From Pseudomonadota bacterium (GTDB taxonomy: Bacteria > Desulfobacterota > WTBG01 > JAPLJA01), in the NCBI GenBank assembly GCA_026388815.1, contig JAPLJA010000003.1:1-32088 (forward strand): 32,088 nt of DNA. Direction: 5' to 3'. The notes below the pieces were generated by a model, which saw nothing but the letters and a program-made list of their open reading frames with translations, did not search any database and was not told the origin of the DNA. This document shows, in pieces, positions 5,448 to 12,290 of this stretch. A program made the translations under genes and the position numbers. The number at the start of each line of letters is the position of its first letter. The first letter of the stretch is position 1.

Positions 5448-6062
5448 TTACTTCAGGGCCGGTTTGTTCTGTCTTACCAGAGTTCTGAAGGTATCCAGTT
5501 GTCCCGGAGTCAGCTCGTACTGTTTCCTGTCCAGGTCCGGTTTTGCTTTCAGCACGTCGGTTACCACGAAGTACTCTCCAATTTCGATCCCTGCTTTGGT
5601 GCAGGCTGCAACCAATTTATTAATCTTGTCGGTGTCTTCGGTGACGGCCGGGGTCACAGAGATGGTACGGACTACTTTGAAGTTCTCATCGAACTTTTTG
5701 TCCCCCATGCATTTCCTGAGGGCTTCCTGTACTTCCGGTTCTTTCGGGACAGAGAATTTGTCAGAGGTTGTATAGGTTACGGAGCCGGTATTACCTCCCA
5801 CGGCGAAGGACTTGGAGAAGTTACCGGCGAAGGCCGCCTTGTCCTGTTGGGGGCGGACGTGGTTGATGATGGTTGTTTCAGCGTCGTCTTTTTCGAACTC
5901 GAGTTTGGCGATGGCTGCTTTGGCGTTGATGACAACATCAACGGCTTCTTTGATTTTGTCATCCACGACCGCGGCGATCTTATTTGTTTTGGAAGGTGCT
6001 GCGGTGGTGGCCGGTTTTGCGATGGCGTCAAACGCATTGACTACGGGTTTCTTTGCTGCCAT
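5448..6062 (-). CDS. Hypothetical alanine/lysine-rich protein, 204 aa
   Basis: The N-terminus is a low-complexity Ala/Lys/Thr linker (MAAKKPVVNAFDAIAKPATT). It is followed by an amphipathic helix (DVVINAKAAIAKLEFEKDDA), a beta-rich region with glycine and threonine (GNFSKSFAVGGNTGSVTYTT), and a C-terminal helical end. The layout of flexible tail, helix and beta core resembles abundant phage nucleic-acid-associated proteins, but no family is recognised. It is the last gene before the strong hairpin at 5399-5432, and its start follows AAGGAGTATCTTATC, both consistent with high expression. Confidence 0.7.
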   Translation of the reverse strand: MAAKKPVVNAFDAIAKPATTAAPSKTNKIAAVVDDKIKEAVDVVINAKAAIAKLEFEKDDAETTIINHVRPQQDKAAFAGNFSKSFAVGGNTGSVTYTTSDKFSVPKEPEVQEALRKCMGDKKFDENFKVVRTISVTPAVTEDTDKINKLVAACTKAGIEIGEYFVVTDVLKAKPDLDRKQYELTPGQLDTFRTLVRQNKPALK

Positions 6063-6088
6063 GATAAGATACTCCTTGGGTTAAGGTG

Positions 6089-6589
6089 TTATATTATTAT
6101 ACGATTTGCACTGTTGTAACCTGCGAGCAGTACTCCGGCAATACGGGATTTGAAATTGGACAGATCTAAGATTTCAGGAAGAAATTCTACTGGTTTGCCA
6201 TTGCCTCCTTTGTAGGGGGTTATCAGGAACTCATCTTTTCCAGACGGGACTTTAATAGCTTCTATCATGATGCATTCGGTTCTCATGGACTCGGGGTAGG
6301 TTAGAGGAGACTCAGTGCCGTCATAGGTCTGGTTCGGATTCATGGCTCTCATGGCTGCGTCCCAGATGAACACCACGGTATCTGCTTGAAGGATTTTGGC
6401 TGTGTATCCAGCAAAGAGGATATTTTTATCCTTATTCTCTTCTGCAGTGGGGCATTCAAAGTCTTTATGCAATTGGGGGGTTCCAATAAGCTGGCCATCC
6501 CGGAACCACATAATGACGGCAGCTAAATTACCATCTTTTAAGAGGTTCTGTTTAGCTACTTCCATAAATTTTTGGAGAAAGTCTTTCAT
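6089..6589 (-). CDS. Hypothetical protein, 166 aa
   Basis: Not recognised. Starts with an amphipathic helix (MKDFLQKFMEVAKQNLLKDG), then AAVIMWFRDGQLIG and further strand-rich segments ending GVLLAGYNSANRIII. The AAGGAG of the ribosome site is part of the palindrome aaggagtctcctt. It reads like a compact soluble alpha/beta protein. Confidence 0.65.
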   Translation of the reverse strand: MKDFLQKFMEVAKQNLLKDGNLAAVIMWFRDGQLIGTPQLHKDFECPTAEENKDKNILFAGYTAKILQADTVVFIWDAAMRAMNPNQTYDGTESPLTYPESMRTECIMIEAIKVPSGKDEFLITPYKGGNGKPVEFLPEILDLSNFKSRIAGVLLAGYNSANRIII

Positions 6590-6600
6590 AAGGAGACTCC

Positions 6601-6864
6601 TTAGAGGTGATTGCCTAGGGCTTCCATGCAGGTATCGAGTCCTTCTATGTATGCTGGAGAGGCCACGTCGATACCTGCAACGGCATGAGCCATGATCAGA
6701 GACTCGAGGGCGTCAACAGCTCCAGAAACGCACCCGTGTATTACGGGATCCTCTGTTCCAATGACTTCTTCGATCAGATGTTCTTTGAGTTTGGATTTGA
6801 TTATTCCGGAGCCATTTTCCACTTTTATGGTGATGCCGTATTTAGGAATTAGATATGTTTTCAT
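6601..6864 (-). CDS. Hypothetical protein, 87 aa
   Basis: Starts with MKTYLIPKYGITIKVENGSG (two strands), followed by helices rich in Ala, Val and Glu and one cysteine pair far apart (C45, C80). The ATG overlaps the TGA of the upstream gene (ATGA), so the pair is translationally coupled. No family recognised. Confidence 0.65.
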   Translation of the reverse strand: MKTYLIPKYGITIKVENGSGIIKSKLKEHLIEEVIGTEDPVIHGCVSGAVDALESLIMAHAVAGIDVASPAYIEGLDTCMEALGNHL

Positions 6865-7376
6865 ATTTCACCTTTCTTTCTTAGAGTCATTGAAATAAGT
6901 TCATCAAAGTCTTCATGTATTCCCAATAGGAAGGGTAGGGTCTTTTTGTATTTAAGAATTCCCAGTACAATATCTTCCCAGGGGTAGAGATTAAGAGCCC
7001 CTAATGTGTCCCCGTCTTCTTCAGAGCCCCAGACAACCCGGATTGGGTGGTACTTGGTCTGGATGAAGGTCTTCAGGTTATCCCAGGAGCCGAGATGGCT
7101 TACCTCGGAGCTGAAGATGAGCATTCTACCTTTACAATAAGGTTCATCATCGCCATAGTATTGAACGTCGTCCTCTTTCCTAGTGCTATTAATTATCTGA
7201 AGGTATTCTTTTACTCTTGGATAGAGATGAATATCTATAACTTTTTGAGGAAATGTACTTAAATTATCACCCGCATCTCTGTTCTGTTGAAGGAAGCGAA
7301 TTAAATCCCTACAAGCAATGGCCGCTTCTCTTTTGGTTTTGAATTGAGCCTTTAAATTAAATACACATGAGCCCAT
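6861..7376 (-). CDS. Hypothetical protein with C-terminal LPLL module
   Basis: A 171-residue protein with a helical N-terminal domain (RDLIRFLQQNRDAGDN), a middle with charged loops, and the ending KKTLPFLLGIHEDFDELISM-TLRKKGEI, which fits the recurring module. The fourth residue of the LPLL core is F here. It is coupled by ATGA to the 87-aa gene downstream. No enzymatic motif is visible. Confidence 0.7.
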   Translation of the reverse strand: MGSCVFNLKAQFKTKREAAIACRDLIRFLQQNRDAGDNLSTFPQKVIDIHLYPRVKEYLQIINSTRKEDDVQYYGDDEPYCKGRMLIFSSEVSHLGSWDNLKTFIQTKYHPIRVVWGSEEDGDTLGALNLYPWEDIVLGILKYKKTLPFLLGIHEDFDELISMTLRKKGEI

Positions 7377-7390
7377 AAGGAGTCCCCCTT

Positions 7391-7561
7391 TCAGACATCG
7401 AATTCTTTTGTGATTACCGGGCCTTGGGAGTCTGTGAGATCCCAGCCCGCACGGCCGTAGTCTGGTAAGCGTTTGTAGGCTGCCCGGCGTGCAGCTTCCT
7501 CGTCTACCGCGGTAACGAAGGTTTGGATAGTGATGGTTTCTGTAATGCGGAAGCGAGGCAT
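7391..7561 (-). CDS. Small hypothetical protein, 56 aa
   Basis: Start ATG 7561 follows GAGGAGTAATAAT. The sequence begins MPRFRITETITIQTFVTAVD (beta strand), continues with an arginine/alanine helix (EEAARRAAYKRLPDYGRAGW) and ends KEFDV. The strand-helix-strand order resembles small phage proteins of unknown role that are also seen at 24006-24209 in this window. Its stop is upstream of the 171-aa gene by 15 bases. Confidence 0.6.
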   Translation of the reverse strand: MPRFRITETITIQTFVTAVDEEAARRAAYKRLPDYGRAGWDLTDSQGPVITKEFDV

Positions 7562-7565
7562 ATTA

Positions 7566-8063
7566 TTACTCCTCAGGTTTAGGTTCGGGTAAATCTAATT
7601 TGAGTCCTGCCTTGGTCATGAGCTCTTTGAATAAAGTTCCGTGGAACTCATTGCTCACATATAATGGCAGGTCTTTGGGATCGAGGTCGATTTCTTCACT
7701 GTCTTTGGCGATTGATAGCGAGAGGTGCATTTCATTTGTAACGTCATTATAATCAAATTTCTTTTTGGAAGCTGTAACGACTGCGACTTTAAGTTGTATT
7801 CGGTTACTGTCTTGGGAAGTGAATACTTCTGCTCTGAAGATGATCCATTCATCACCATAGCGTTTGTTCTTGTAATATTTCCCGAGGATGATATGGTTAC
7901 ATTCCAGCAGACCCCGAAGGGATTCTTTATAAGCATCCATGTTTTCCCATAGTTGGGAGACACTGTTTACCACGGGGTTCTCGGCCAGAGCTTTGAGAGC
8001 TTTGATGGTATCTTCAATAGCGATCCACAGGGATTTGATGGCGTCTTTTCTTTCGATCTTCAT
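7566..8063 (-). CDS. Hypothetical protein with LPLL module
   Basis: A 165-residue protein with a long N-terminal helical part (MKIERKDAIKSLWIAIEDTI, LLECNHIILGKYY), a beta-rich middle, and KDLPLYVSNEFHGTLFKELM near the end, followed by a 16-residue acidic/proline tail (LDLPEPKPEE). It is the first gene downstream of the operator region at 8106-8179, so its expression is probably controlled there. Confidence 0.7.
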   Translation of the reverse strand: MKIERKDAIKSLWIAIEDTIKALKALAENPVVNSVSQLWENMDAYKESLRGLLECNHIILGKYYKNKRYGDEWIIFRAEVFTSQDSNRIQLKVAVVTASKKKFDYNDVTNEMHLSLSIAKDSEEIDLDPKDLPLYVSNEFHGTLFKELMTKAGLKLDLPEPKPEE

Positions 8064-8105
8064 TTAACGTCTCCCTTCAATTTAAATTCTATTGTAACGC
8101 AATGC

Positions 8106-8179
8106 TTTATATTCGGTTACAAGAATGAAAGAAAATGTATACATTGTATGTGTCCCAAGGTGTATACAATGTATACATT
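8106..8179 (-). promoter_or_regulatory. Promoter with large palindromic operator
   Basis: A perfect 16-bp inverted repeat has arms aatgtatacattgtat at 8134-8149 and atacaatgtatacatt at 8164-8179. It contains the 8-bp palindrome tgtataca three times (8136, 8161, 8170). On the minus strand TTTCTT (8134-8129), 17 bases and TATAAA (8111-8106) form a possible promoter whose -35 touches the inner edge of the repeat. A dimeric regulator bound there would block or recruit polymerase for the 7566-8063 gene. No obvious regulator gene is adjacent. Confidence 0.55.
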
Positions 8180-8185
8180 CAGGTT

Positions 8186-8304
8186 TTACCAATTGAACTT
8201 GGGTAGGTCTTCGTACTCTACGCCGTCACAATCGAGTTGGAGAAATTTACAACCATTCCTCTTTGCCAGACTCAGCAGTATTCCAGACGAAGATCTGCAC
8301 CCAT
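8186..8304 (-). pseudogene. Frame-broken small protein, 39 aa if repaired
   Basis: ATG 8304 with AAGGAGAAATAATC reads MGADLRLEYC and stops. One extra base in the cc at 8283-8284 would give MGADLRLGILLSLAKRNGCK and FLQLDCDGVEYEDLPKFNW to the TAA at 8186. The repaired frame is convincing in composition and ends just before the operator region. Homopolymer error or true decay are both possible. Confidence 0.45.
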
Positions 8305-8306
8305 GA

Positions 8307-8513
8307 TTATTTCTCCTTATTAAGATCCGAAAGGATTTTGGTTATGATGTGTTGGAACTGATCTTTGGGGATCATGTCCACGATCATCTTGTCCATTTGC
8401 CGTTCCACTTTTTTTGCAATGGCCTTGAACTGTTTGGCAGGAATTTTTTCTATTATACGATCGTAGAGTTCCAGCTCAGTAATTTTGTGATTCCCCATAT
8501 TAATTTTGGTCAT
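8307..8513 (-). CDS. Small helical protein, 68 aa
   Basis: Start ATG 8513 behind GAAAGGAACTTGAAA. After MTKINMGNHKITELELYDRI it has two similar amphipathic helices introduced by IPAKQFKAIAKKV and IPKDQFQHIITKI. This looks like an internal repeat of about 24 residues. No family recognised. It lies between a zinc-ribbon gene and the frame-broken 39-aa gene. Confidence 0.6.
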   Translation of the reverse strand: MTKINMGNHKITELELYDRIIEKIPAKQFKAIAKKVERQMDKMIVDMIPKDQFQHIITKILSDLNKEK

Positions 8514-8526
8514 TTTCAAGTTCCTT

Positions 8527-8730
8527 TCACTCAATATGGGCTTTAGTGCCACAGGTAATACAGGTGAAGTAATCTTCCCTGTCCGGTCTGTGCGCTACTT
8601 CAATGCAATCATTTAAGACCTTTACAAATTCCCCGTTCCCATCCACCTGCCACTCCTGTACGACGTGGGCGGTAACCGAGAAGCGCTTGTGGCGTTTGCT
8701 CTTGGGACATGTCACTTTATAACTTGGCAT
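8527..8730 (-). CDS. Small zinc-ribbon protein, 67 aa
   Basis: Begins MPSYKVTCPKSKRHKRFSVT and ends YFTCITCGTKAHIE. C8, C42 and the C-ITC pair could bind zinc, with a beta-rich core (VTAHVVQEWQVDGNGEFVKV) between. Short ribbons like this are common in phages and usually bind nucleic acid. The start follows AGCTCTAATT, a weak ribosome site, but it is coupled to the upstream gene (stop at 8733). Confidence 0.6.
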   Translation of the reverse strand: MPSYKVTCPKSKRHKRFSVTAHVVQEWQVDGNGEFVKVLNDCIEVAHRPDREDYFTCITCGTKAHIE

Positions 8731-8732
8731 AA

Positions 8733-8993
8733 TTAGAGCTCCTTCACAGTGATAATGATTGGCTTTTCCATATCTCTTGCTGAGAAGCCACTATCGGTTA
8801 TAGCTGCTAAGATAGCGGCTTTTGATGACATGCCACTTGTAGTGTAAAGTCTGGAACTGGAATAAAAGGTATGGCGCTGTATCCTTCTTCCAGTTTTGAT
8901 GGTCACATTTGTTTGAAATCTTGATAGACTGATAGTGGCAGCTTTAAGGTAATTCTTTAACCTGATTTCTTGATCCTTTTCCTTTTTATTCAT
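8733..8993 (-). CDS. Hypothetical basic protein, 86 aa
   Basis: Start chosen at ATG 8993 (AAAGGATAACT in front); the longer frame to 9017 overlaps the upstream stop without a ribosome site. The sequence runs MNKKEKDQEIRLKNYLKAAT, then beta-rich basic segments (TIKTGRRIQRHTFYSSSRLY), a serine/alanine helix, and KPIIITVKEL. It may be a single-layer alpha/beta nucleic-acid binder; no family recognised. Confidence 0.6.
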   Translation of the reverse strand: MNKKEKDQEIRLKNYLKAATISLSRFQTNVTIKTGRRIQRHTFYSSSRLYTTSGMSSKAAILAAITDSGFSARDMEKPIIITVKEL

Positions 8994-8995
8994 AG

Positions 8996-9139
8996 TTATC
9001 CTTTGGTATAGCCACATTGACAGCAGACGTCGCCATCCTGGAAATCTTCCGGGAGGGGTTCACCGCAGTCTGGACAGGTTTTCTTTAGGGACGTTTTGGG
9101 GTTGGATGCTATAGAAAAGTCATCGCCCATGTGCATCAT
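8996..9139 (-). CDS. Tiny double-CxxC zinc-ribbon protein, 47 aa
   Basis: ATG 9139 behind GGAGGATGCCT opens a 47-codon frame containing TCPDCGEPLPEDFQDGDV followed by CCQCGYTKG at the C-terminus. Two CxxC knuckles separated by 15 residues make a textbook zinc ribbon. It overlaps the last 20 bases of the 65-aa gene upstream. Likely role is binding nucleic acid or a partner protein (inference). Confidence 0.65.
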   Translation of the reverse strand: MMHMGDDFSIASNPKTSLKKTCPDCGEPLPEDFQDGDVCCQCGYTKG

Positions 9140-9317
9140 AGGCATCCTCCAAGTTTATTACTACGTCTATCTGTGCCATGCTTTCTATTAATTCAACAGA
9201 GGCATTCCAGTAGGCAGTCTTTTCATCCTTTGACCCGTTGCGTCCCCGGAAAGCCCACTCTTTCAGGACAGGGGCTAAGGCGTTTGTTACTTGTTTCTTA
9301 GTTACTGTATCCATCAT
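9120..9317 (-). CDS. Hypothetical protein, 65 aa
   Basis: Begins MMDTVTKKQVTNALAPVLKE and ends INLEDAYDAHGR, all predicted helix with one tryptophan pair. The start overlaps the stop of the upstream LPLL-module gene (ATGA) and the end overlaps the tiny zinc ribbon, so three genes are translationally chained. No family recognised. Confidence 0.65.
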   Translation of the reverse strand: MMDTVTKKQVTNALAPVLKEWAFRGRNGSKDEKTAYWNASVELIESMAQIDVVINLEDAYDAHGR

Positions 9318-9634
9318 TTCTCCTTCAGTTTGATTGAGACCAGTTCATCAAGGACAGGGTCCAGACCAATAAGACGTGGCAATTGATCTTTCAGATTAGT
9401 CAGGATCAGGTCTATGAGATCTTTTTGTATGAGCCCACATACTCTATTAACATATTTTTCTGGAATTTGAAGAATTGCACTATCTGAAATGAATCCTTTG
9501 GAGTTAATGGGTTGAAGAGTTGTAAAATAACCAGAAGTACGGACTACTGCTATCCCATAGCACTTTCCTATTCCATTCCTGCCTCTATAACTGGCATTCT
9601 TTCTCTCTATTTCAGGCCATTCAACGGTAGGCAT
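9314..9634 (-). CDS. Hypothetical protein with C-terminal LPLL-like module
   Basis: A 106-residue protein with a basic N-terminus (ERKNASYRGRNGIGKCYGIA), strands around SGYFTTLQPINSKGF, and helices. It ends KDQLPRLIGLDPVLDELVSI-KLKEK, where the usual third core leucine is replaced by R but spacing and the final amphipathic helix are kept. Strong ribosome site (ATAAGGAGATCT). Confidence 0.65.
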   Translation of the reverse strand: MPTVEWPEIERKNASYRGRNGIGKCYGIAVVRTSGYFTTLQPINSKGFISDSAILQIPEKYVNRVCGLIQKDLIDLILTNLKDQLPRLIGLDPVLDELVSIKLKEK

Positions 9635-9642
9635 AGATCTCC

Positions 9643-9921
9643 TTATCGGAACTTATTAGGGTACATGAACCGTAGGGGGTGTCCTTGGGGTACATCCTCT
9701 ACCCGGATACCTAAGACCTTCCTGTTCTTCTTAGACAGGTCTTCCCCGTCGAACAGGAAGTTGTTCTTTTCAGCCCAAGTTTCTACATCCCGATGAAAGG
9801 GTTGGCCGATTACCCAAGGGAAGAAACAGCCAGACTGATTATCGATCCTGGTGAAAACCCCACCTTCGATGACCGCGGTGATGGTTCGGTGTTGGCGGGA
9901 AGTCAGGACGATGGTTCTCAT
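9643..9921 (-). CDS. Hypothetical protein, 92 aa
   Basis: Starts MRTIVLTSRQHRTITAVIEG, continues with beta-rich GGVFTRIDNQSGCFFPWVIG and charged turns, and ends RFMYPNKFR. It overlaps the upstream gene by ATGA. It resembles a small beta-barrel protein but no family is recognised. Confidence 0.65.
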   Translation of the reverse strand: MRTIVLTSRQHRTITAVIEGGVFTRIDNQSGCFFPWVIGQPFHRDVETWAEKNNFLFDGEDLSKKNRKVLGIRVEDVPQGHPLRFMYPNKFR

Positions 9922-10175
9922 AAAAGTACCAGTGAATCACGGCCAGTAACATAGTCCCCTTTTACGCTGTCCAGTTCTACAATGACCCCTGTTCTGTAGG
10001 TCATGTTTTGAACGGCTTCTGCAATTACCGGGGATTCAAGCGAGCAACTTAATGCAGATGCAATAACACATTCGAAGCCTTCCATCTCATCGTGGATGAC
10101 CGTGGCGTTACCCTTATCGGTAACTACGCGGTCACCCGGCTCGAATACTCGGATAGGGACAAGGATATGTTTCAT
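9918..10175 (-). CDS. Hypothetical beta-rich protein, 85 aa
   Basis: Begins MKHILVPIRVFEPGDRVVTD, then KGNATVIHDEMEGFECVIAS and RTGVIVELDSVKGDYVTGRD. The GDRV and DSVKGDYV turns resemble small SH3-like barrels. There is no normal Shine-Dalgarno; instead copy 2 of the 15-base repeat (cgtagtaggctttga) lies 7 bases upstream of the ATG. Confidence 0.6.
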   Translation of the reverse strand: MKHILVPIRVFEPGDRVVTDKGNATVIHDEMEGFECVIASALSCSLESPVIAEAVQNMTYRTGVIVELDSVKGDYVTGRDSLVLL

Positions 10176-10180
10176 TATCG

Positions 10181-10203
10181 TTTCAAAGCCTACTACGTTT
10201 GCA
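10181..10203 (-). repeat. 3'-end repeat, copy 2
   Basis: The minus strand reads acgtagtaggctttgaaac. The first TAG ends the 131-aa gene and a second TAG follows in frame. It is identical over 20 bases to copy 1 and occupies the place where a ribosome site for the next gene would be expected. Confidence 0.7.
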
Positions 10204-10588
10204 TCCGTTTAATTCCTTTAAGTCGCTTCATTAAAATGTCCATGGCCACAGGGTGAAACTCCTCACTGATAAGCAGGGGCAGGTCTTTAGAAGTGAGCAC
10301 TCTGGTCATTTGTATCGTAGTCTCGGCCTGCCCACAGAAGTAGAACTGCTTGGCAACCAGAGCGGTTCTCGTACAGGTGGACATCATCAGTCCGATTAAC
10401 TCAGCATCAGGGAAGGTCTTCTTTATTCCTTTATAGAATTTTGAGTGGCTGGTAGATCGAACCGGAAGGTCTTTGGTAAGATAGAAGAAATAGCTCCGAG
10501 TCAATCCTATGGGTTTACTTTCCTTCCCATACAGGAGCAGGTCTATTACTTCCTGCCGTTCGTTCTTGGCCATCATATTAAAAGACAT
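10193..10588 (-). CDS. Hypothetical protein with C-terminal LPLL module
   Basis: A 131-residue protein with a basic helical N-terminus (MSFNMMAKNERQEVIDLLLY), a middle with aromatic clusters (RSYFFYLTKDLPVRS, KQFYFCGQAETT), and SKDLPLLISEEFHPVAMDIL followed by MKRLKGIKRMQT. An earlier KDLPV segment at about residue 39 may be a partial second copy. It ends inside the 15-base repeat. Unknown function. Confidence 0.7.
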   Translation of the reverse strand: MSFNMMAKNERQEVIDLLLYGKESKPIGLTRSYFFYLTKDLPVRSTSHSKFYKGIKKTFPDAELIGLMMSTCTRTALVAKQFYFCGQAETTIQMTRVLTSKDLPLLISEEFHPVAMDILMKRLKGIKRMQT

Positions 10589-10617
10589 AAATTATTCCCC
10601 TATCTTGAACCTCGATT

Positions 10618-11259
10618 TTAGAAGTTATATTTTTTACACGGTTTCCGTATCTTCATCATATAGGATACGTCTGTCAGCTTAGTAGATGAAAACTGTAACA
10701 GTCCCGTTGGGTCTTTTAATATTATACCTTCAATGGAGTCATCGCACTTGCAGGCTTCCTGAAACATCCGCCAGAAATTCCTGATCCCACCAGACGGGGT
10801 ATCCTGGGCGAGCAGTACATGGGATACATAATCCAACTGCGTGCCGACAGTCCGCGGGAGCCAGGAGAGATCCTCCAGAAGTTGTCTGGCAAACCCCCAG
10901 GTCTTTCCAGTCAGGAGTTTGTTCTTCCAGGCCATGACACTGTGGATAATGATAAGATGTTTGGTTGTCTTGGTATGGCGGTGCATGGTCTCTGCATTGA
11001 GCAGGCATCCTTTAGGAAACTGTTTGAGTTCTTTCAGGACATCCGGATGAGGGGTATAGCATAATCGTTTCCTGTCCCGGTTCCAAAAGGACAGGTCATC
11101 CGTATAGATCAGGGTATTGTCCCCGTTCCATTTGTACTCGGCAATATATTTGTTCTTTGTCTCCAAGCTATTCAGGTAATCAGGTTTGGGTTCCAGAGGG
11201 TTGATGGGATCTGCGGGGATCAGGGTTGGTCGGTTCGGATAGTAATATCCTAGTGCCAT
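10618..11259 (-). CDS. Minimal ATP-dependent ligase-like nucleotidyltransferase
   Basis: A 213-residue protein with the ordered motifs of the covalent nucleotidyltransferase superfamily. Motif I is EYKWNGDN with K43 as the likely adenylated lysine (KxNG rather than KxDG). Motif Ia is NRDRKR near residue 60, LLNAE (E90) stands for motif III/IIIa with HLIIIHSVMAW, motif IV is IEGIILKDP (176-184), and motif V is MMKIRKP (K203, K206). DNA and RNA ligases use this fold to activate a 5' phosphate. No OB-fold extension follows, so it is a bare adenylation domain. Whether it joins DNA, RNA or repairs nicks cannot be told. Confidence 0.75.
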   Translation of the reverse strand: MALGYYYPNRPTLIPADPINPLEPKPDYLNSLETKNKYIAEYKWNGDNTLIYTDDLSFWNRDRKRLCYTPHPDVLKELKQFPKGCLLNAETMHRHTKTTKHLIIIHSVMAWKNKLLTGKTWGFARQLLEDLSWLPRTVGTQLDYVSHVLLAQDTPSGGIRNFWRMFQEACKCDDSIEGIILKDPTGLLQFSSTKLTDVSYMMKIRKPCKKYNF

Positions 11260-11260
11260 A

Positions 11261-11757
11261 TCATTCTCCTTTGATCTTCTGAGCTAGGTATTCATCATTG
11301 CCGTGCTTGAGGTGCCCTATGAGTAAGGGTAGTTGGTCTCGTGGGGGTATCCCTGATGATCTGTTTCTCGAACTCATCCACACTTCCTTGAAGGCCCCCA
11401 TTGAAGTCCTCCCAAAAGGAATCCGTACAGACATAATCCGCAACGGCTCGGGCACCTTCTATTAGAGGTCTGAGGTTCTTACCTTTCAGTTCGTCTGCTG
11501 TTAGGACTTCATGTTCAATGTAGTCTTCTTCCCCTACCCATACTATTGGAACAGATCTTTGTGTAAGAGCACATACCATCTCGAAGCAGGTTGAGGACTG
11601 ACACAGGTTTAAGAACAACGAAGATTTGATTACGAGGATCTTTTGCTTTCCCAGTTCTGAAAGAGGATGATTCCGATGTAACTAATCGAAGCGTTCTTTC
11701 TAAAGGCCCAGACCCTTTTAAGGCTAGGGTTCCGTCAGGCATTCTTACTTTAACCAT
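11261..11757 (-). pseudogene. LPLL-module protein gene with two frame breaks
   Basis: Three overlapping frames make one 164-residue protein if one base is removed from ttt at 11608-11610 and one from ggggg at 11343-11347. The start is MVKVRMPDGTLALKGSGPLE at 11757, then NQIFVVLNLCQSSTCFEM, VPIVWVGEEDYIEHEV, and the ending RDQLPLLIGHLKHGNDEYLA-QKIKGE, a good copy of the recurring module. The ribosome site of the ligase gene sits in its last codons. Both breaks are in base runs, so sequencing error is likely. Confidence 0.6.
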
Positions 11758-11923
11758 TGACTTCCTCCCAATGGATATGTGTAACAGTCGGAACAGTTAT
11801 AGGTACAAGAGTAACAGGGGTAGAGACAGGATCAAGACCAAGGCTCTCTTCAATCTCTTCGTGGTTATTAAAGCCATATTCAAACTGTCCTTTCTCATCG
11901 TCTATATAATCATCGTCGTACAT
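11750..11923 (-). CDS. Small acidic protein with C-terminal IHW signature
   Basis: ATG 11923 behind AAGGAAGGGCT. The 57 residues begin with an acidic stretch (MYDDDYIDDEKGQFEYGFNN), pass through valine/threonine/proline repeats (TPVTLVPITVPTVTHIHW) and end EEVNG. The PTVTHIHW segment matches the endings of three other small proteins here (positions 11933, 13729, 23613). The stop overlaps the start of the next gene. Confidence 0.6.
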   Translation of the reverse strand: MYDDDYIDDEKGQFEYGFNNHEEIEESLGLDPVSTPVTLVPITVPTVTHIHWEEVNG

Positions 11924-11932
11924 AGCCCTTCC

Positions 11933-12271
11933 TTAATCCCATTGGATGTGGCGTACCACTGGAATAGTATTCTTCTCCGGGGTAGATTTCACTGAAGGCT
12001 TAGTCTTAACAGCGGGCTTCTTGGTAATGACCCCGCTAATACCCTGTACAGATTTACCTGCGGTGTAATCCACAGCAGGAACCCCTGCCTGGCCGGCATC
12101 AATACGTCTGGTATGCGTGCAGGATCTGGAACCATCAGGGGCAACCCGGTTGATCCAGCCCCGGCACTGGCAGGATGTACTGCCATCATCATACTGAAGA
12201 GTCTCATAAGTCTTATTAGGGTTACTTGAGCTGGGGAAGTACCACATTTTTGCTACAGGTTTTGTAGTCAT
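11933..12271 (-). CDS. SWIM-type zinc-finger protein
   Basis: A 112-residue protein. After strands around YETLQYDDGSTSCQCRGW it carries C34-x-C36 and, 14 residues on, C51-T-H53, the CxCx(n)CxH signature of SWIM zinc fingers, which bind DNA or proteins. The C-terminal half is a lysine/proline-rich linker (KKPAVKTKPSVKSTPEKN) ending TIPVVRHIQWD, a copy of the P[VIT][VI]xxI[HQA]W signature. Small stand-alone SWIM proteins occur in phages, but the role here is unknown. Confidence 0.7.
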   Translation of the reverse strand: MTTKPVAKMWYFPSSSNPNKTYETLQYDDGSTSCQCRGWINRVAPDGSRSCTHTRRIDAGQAGVPAVDYTAGKSVQGISGVITKKPAVKTKPSVKSTPEKNTIPVVRHIQWD

Positions 12272-12290
12272 AAAACATCCTTTCTATTGT

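Noticed and set aside
5406-6119. Long plus-strand open frame of 237 codons
   Set aside because: It is the exact antisense of the 204-aa minus-strand gene, has phenylalanine/glycine-rich composition typical of a shadow frame, and no ribosome site.
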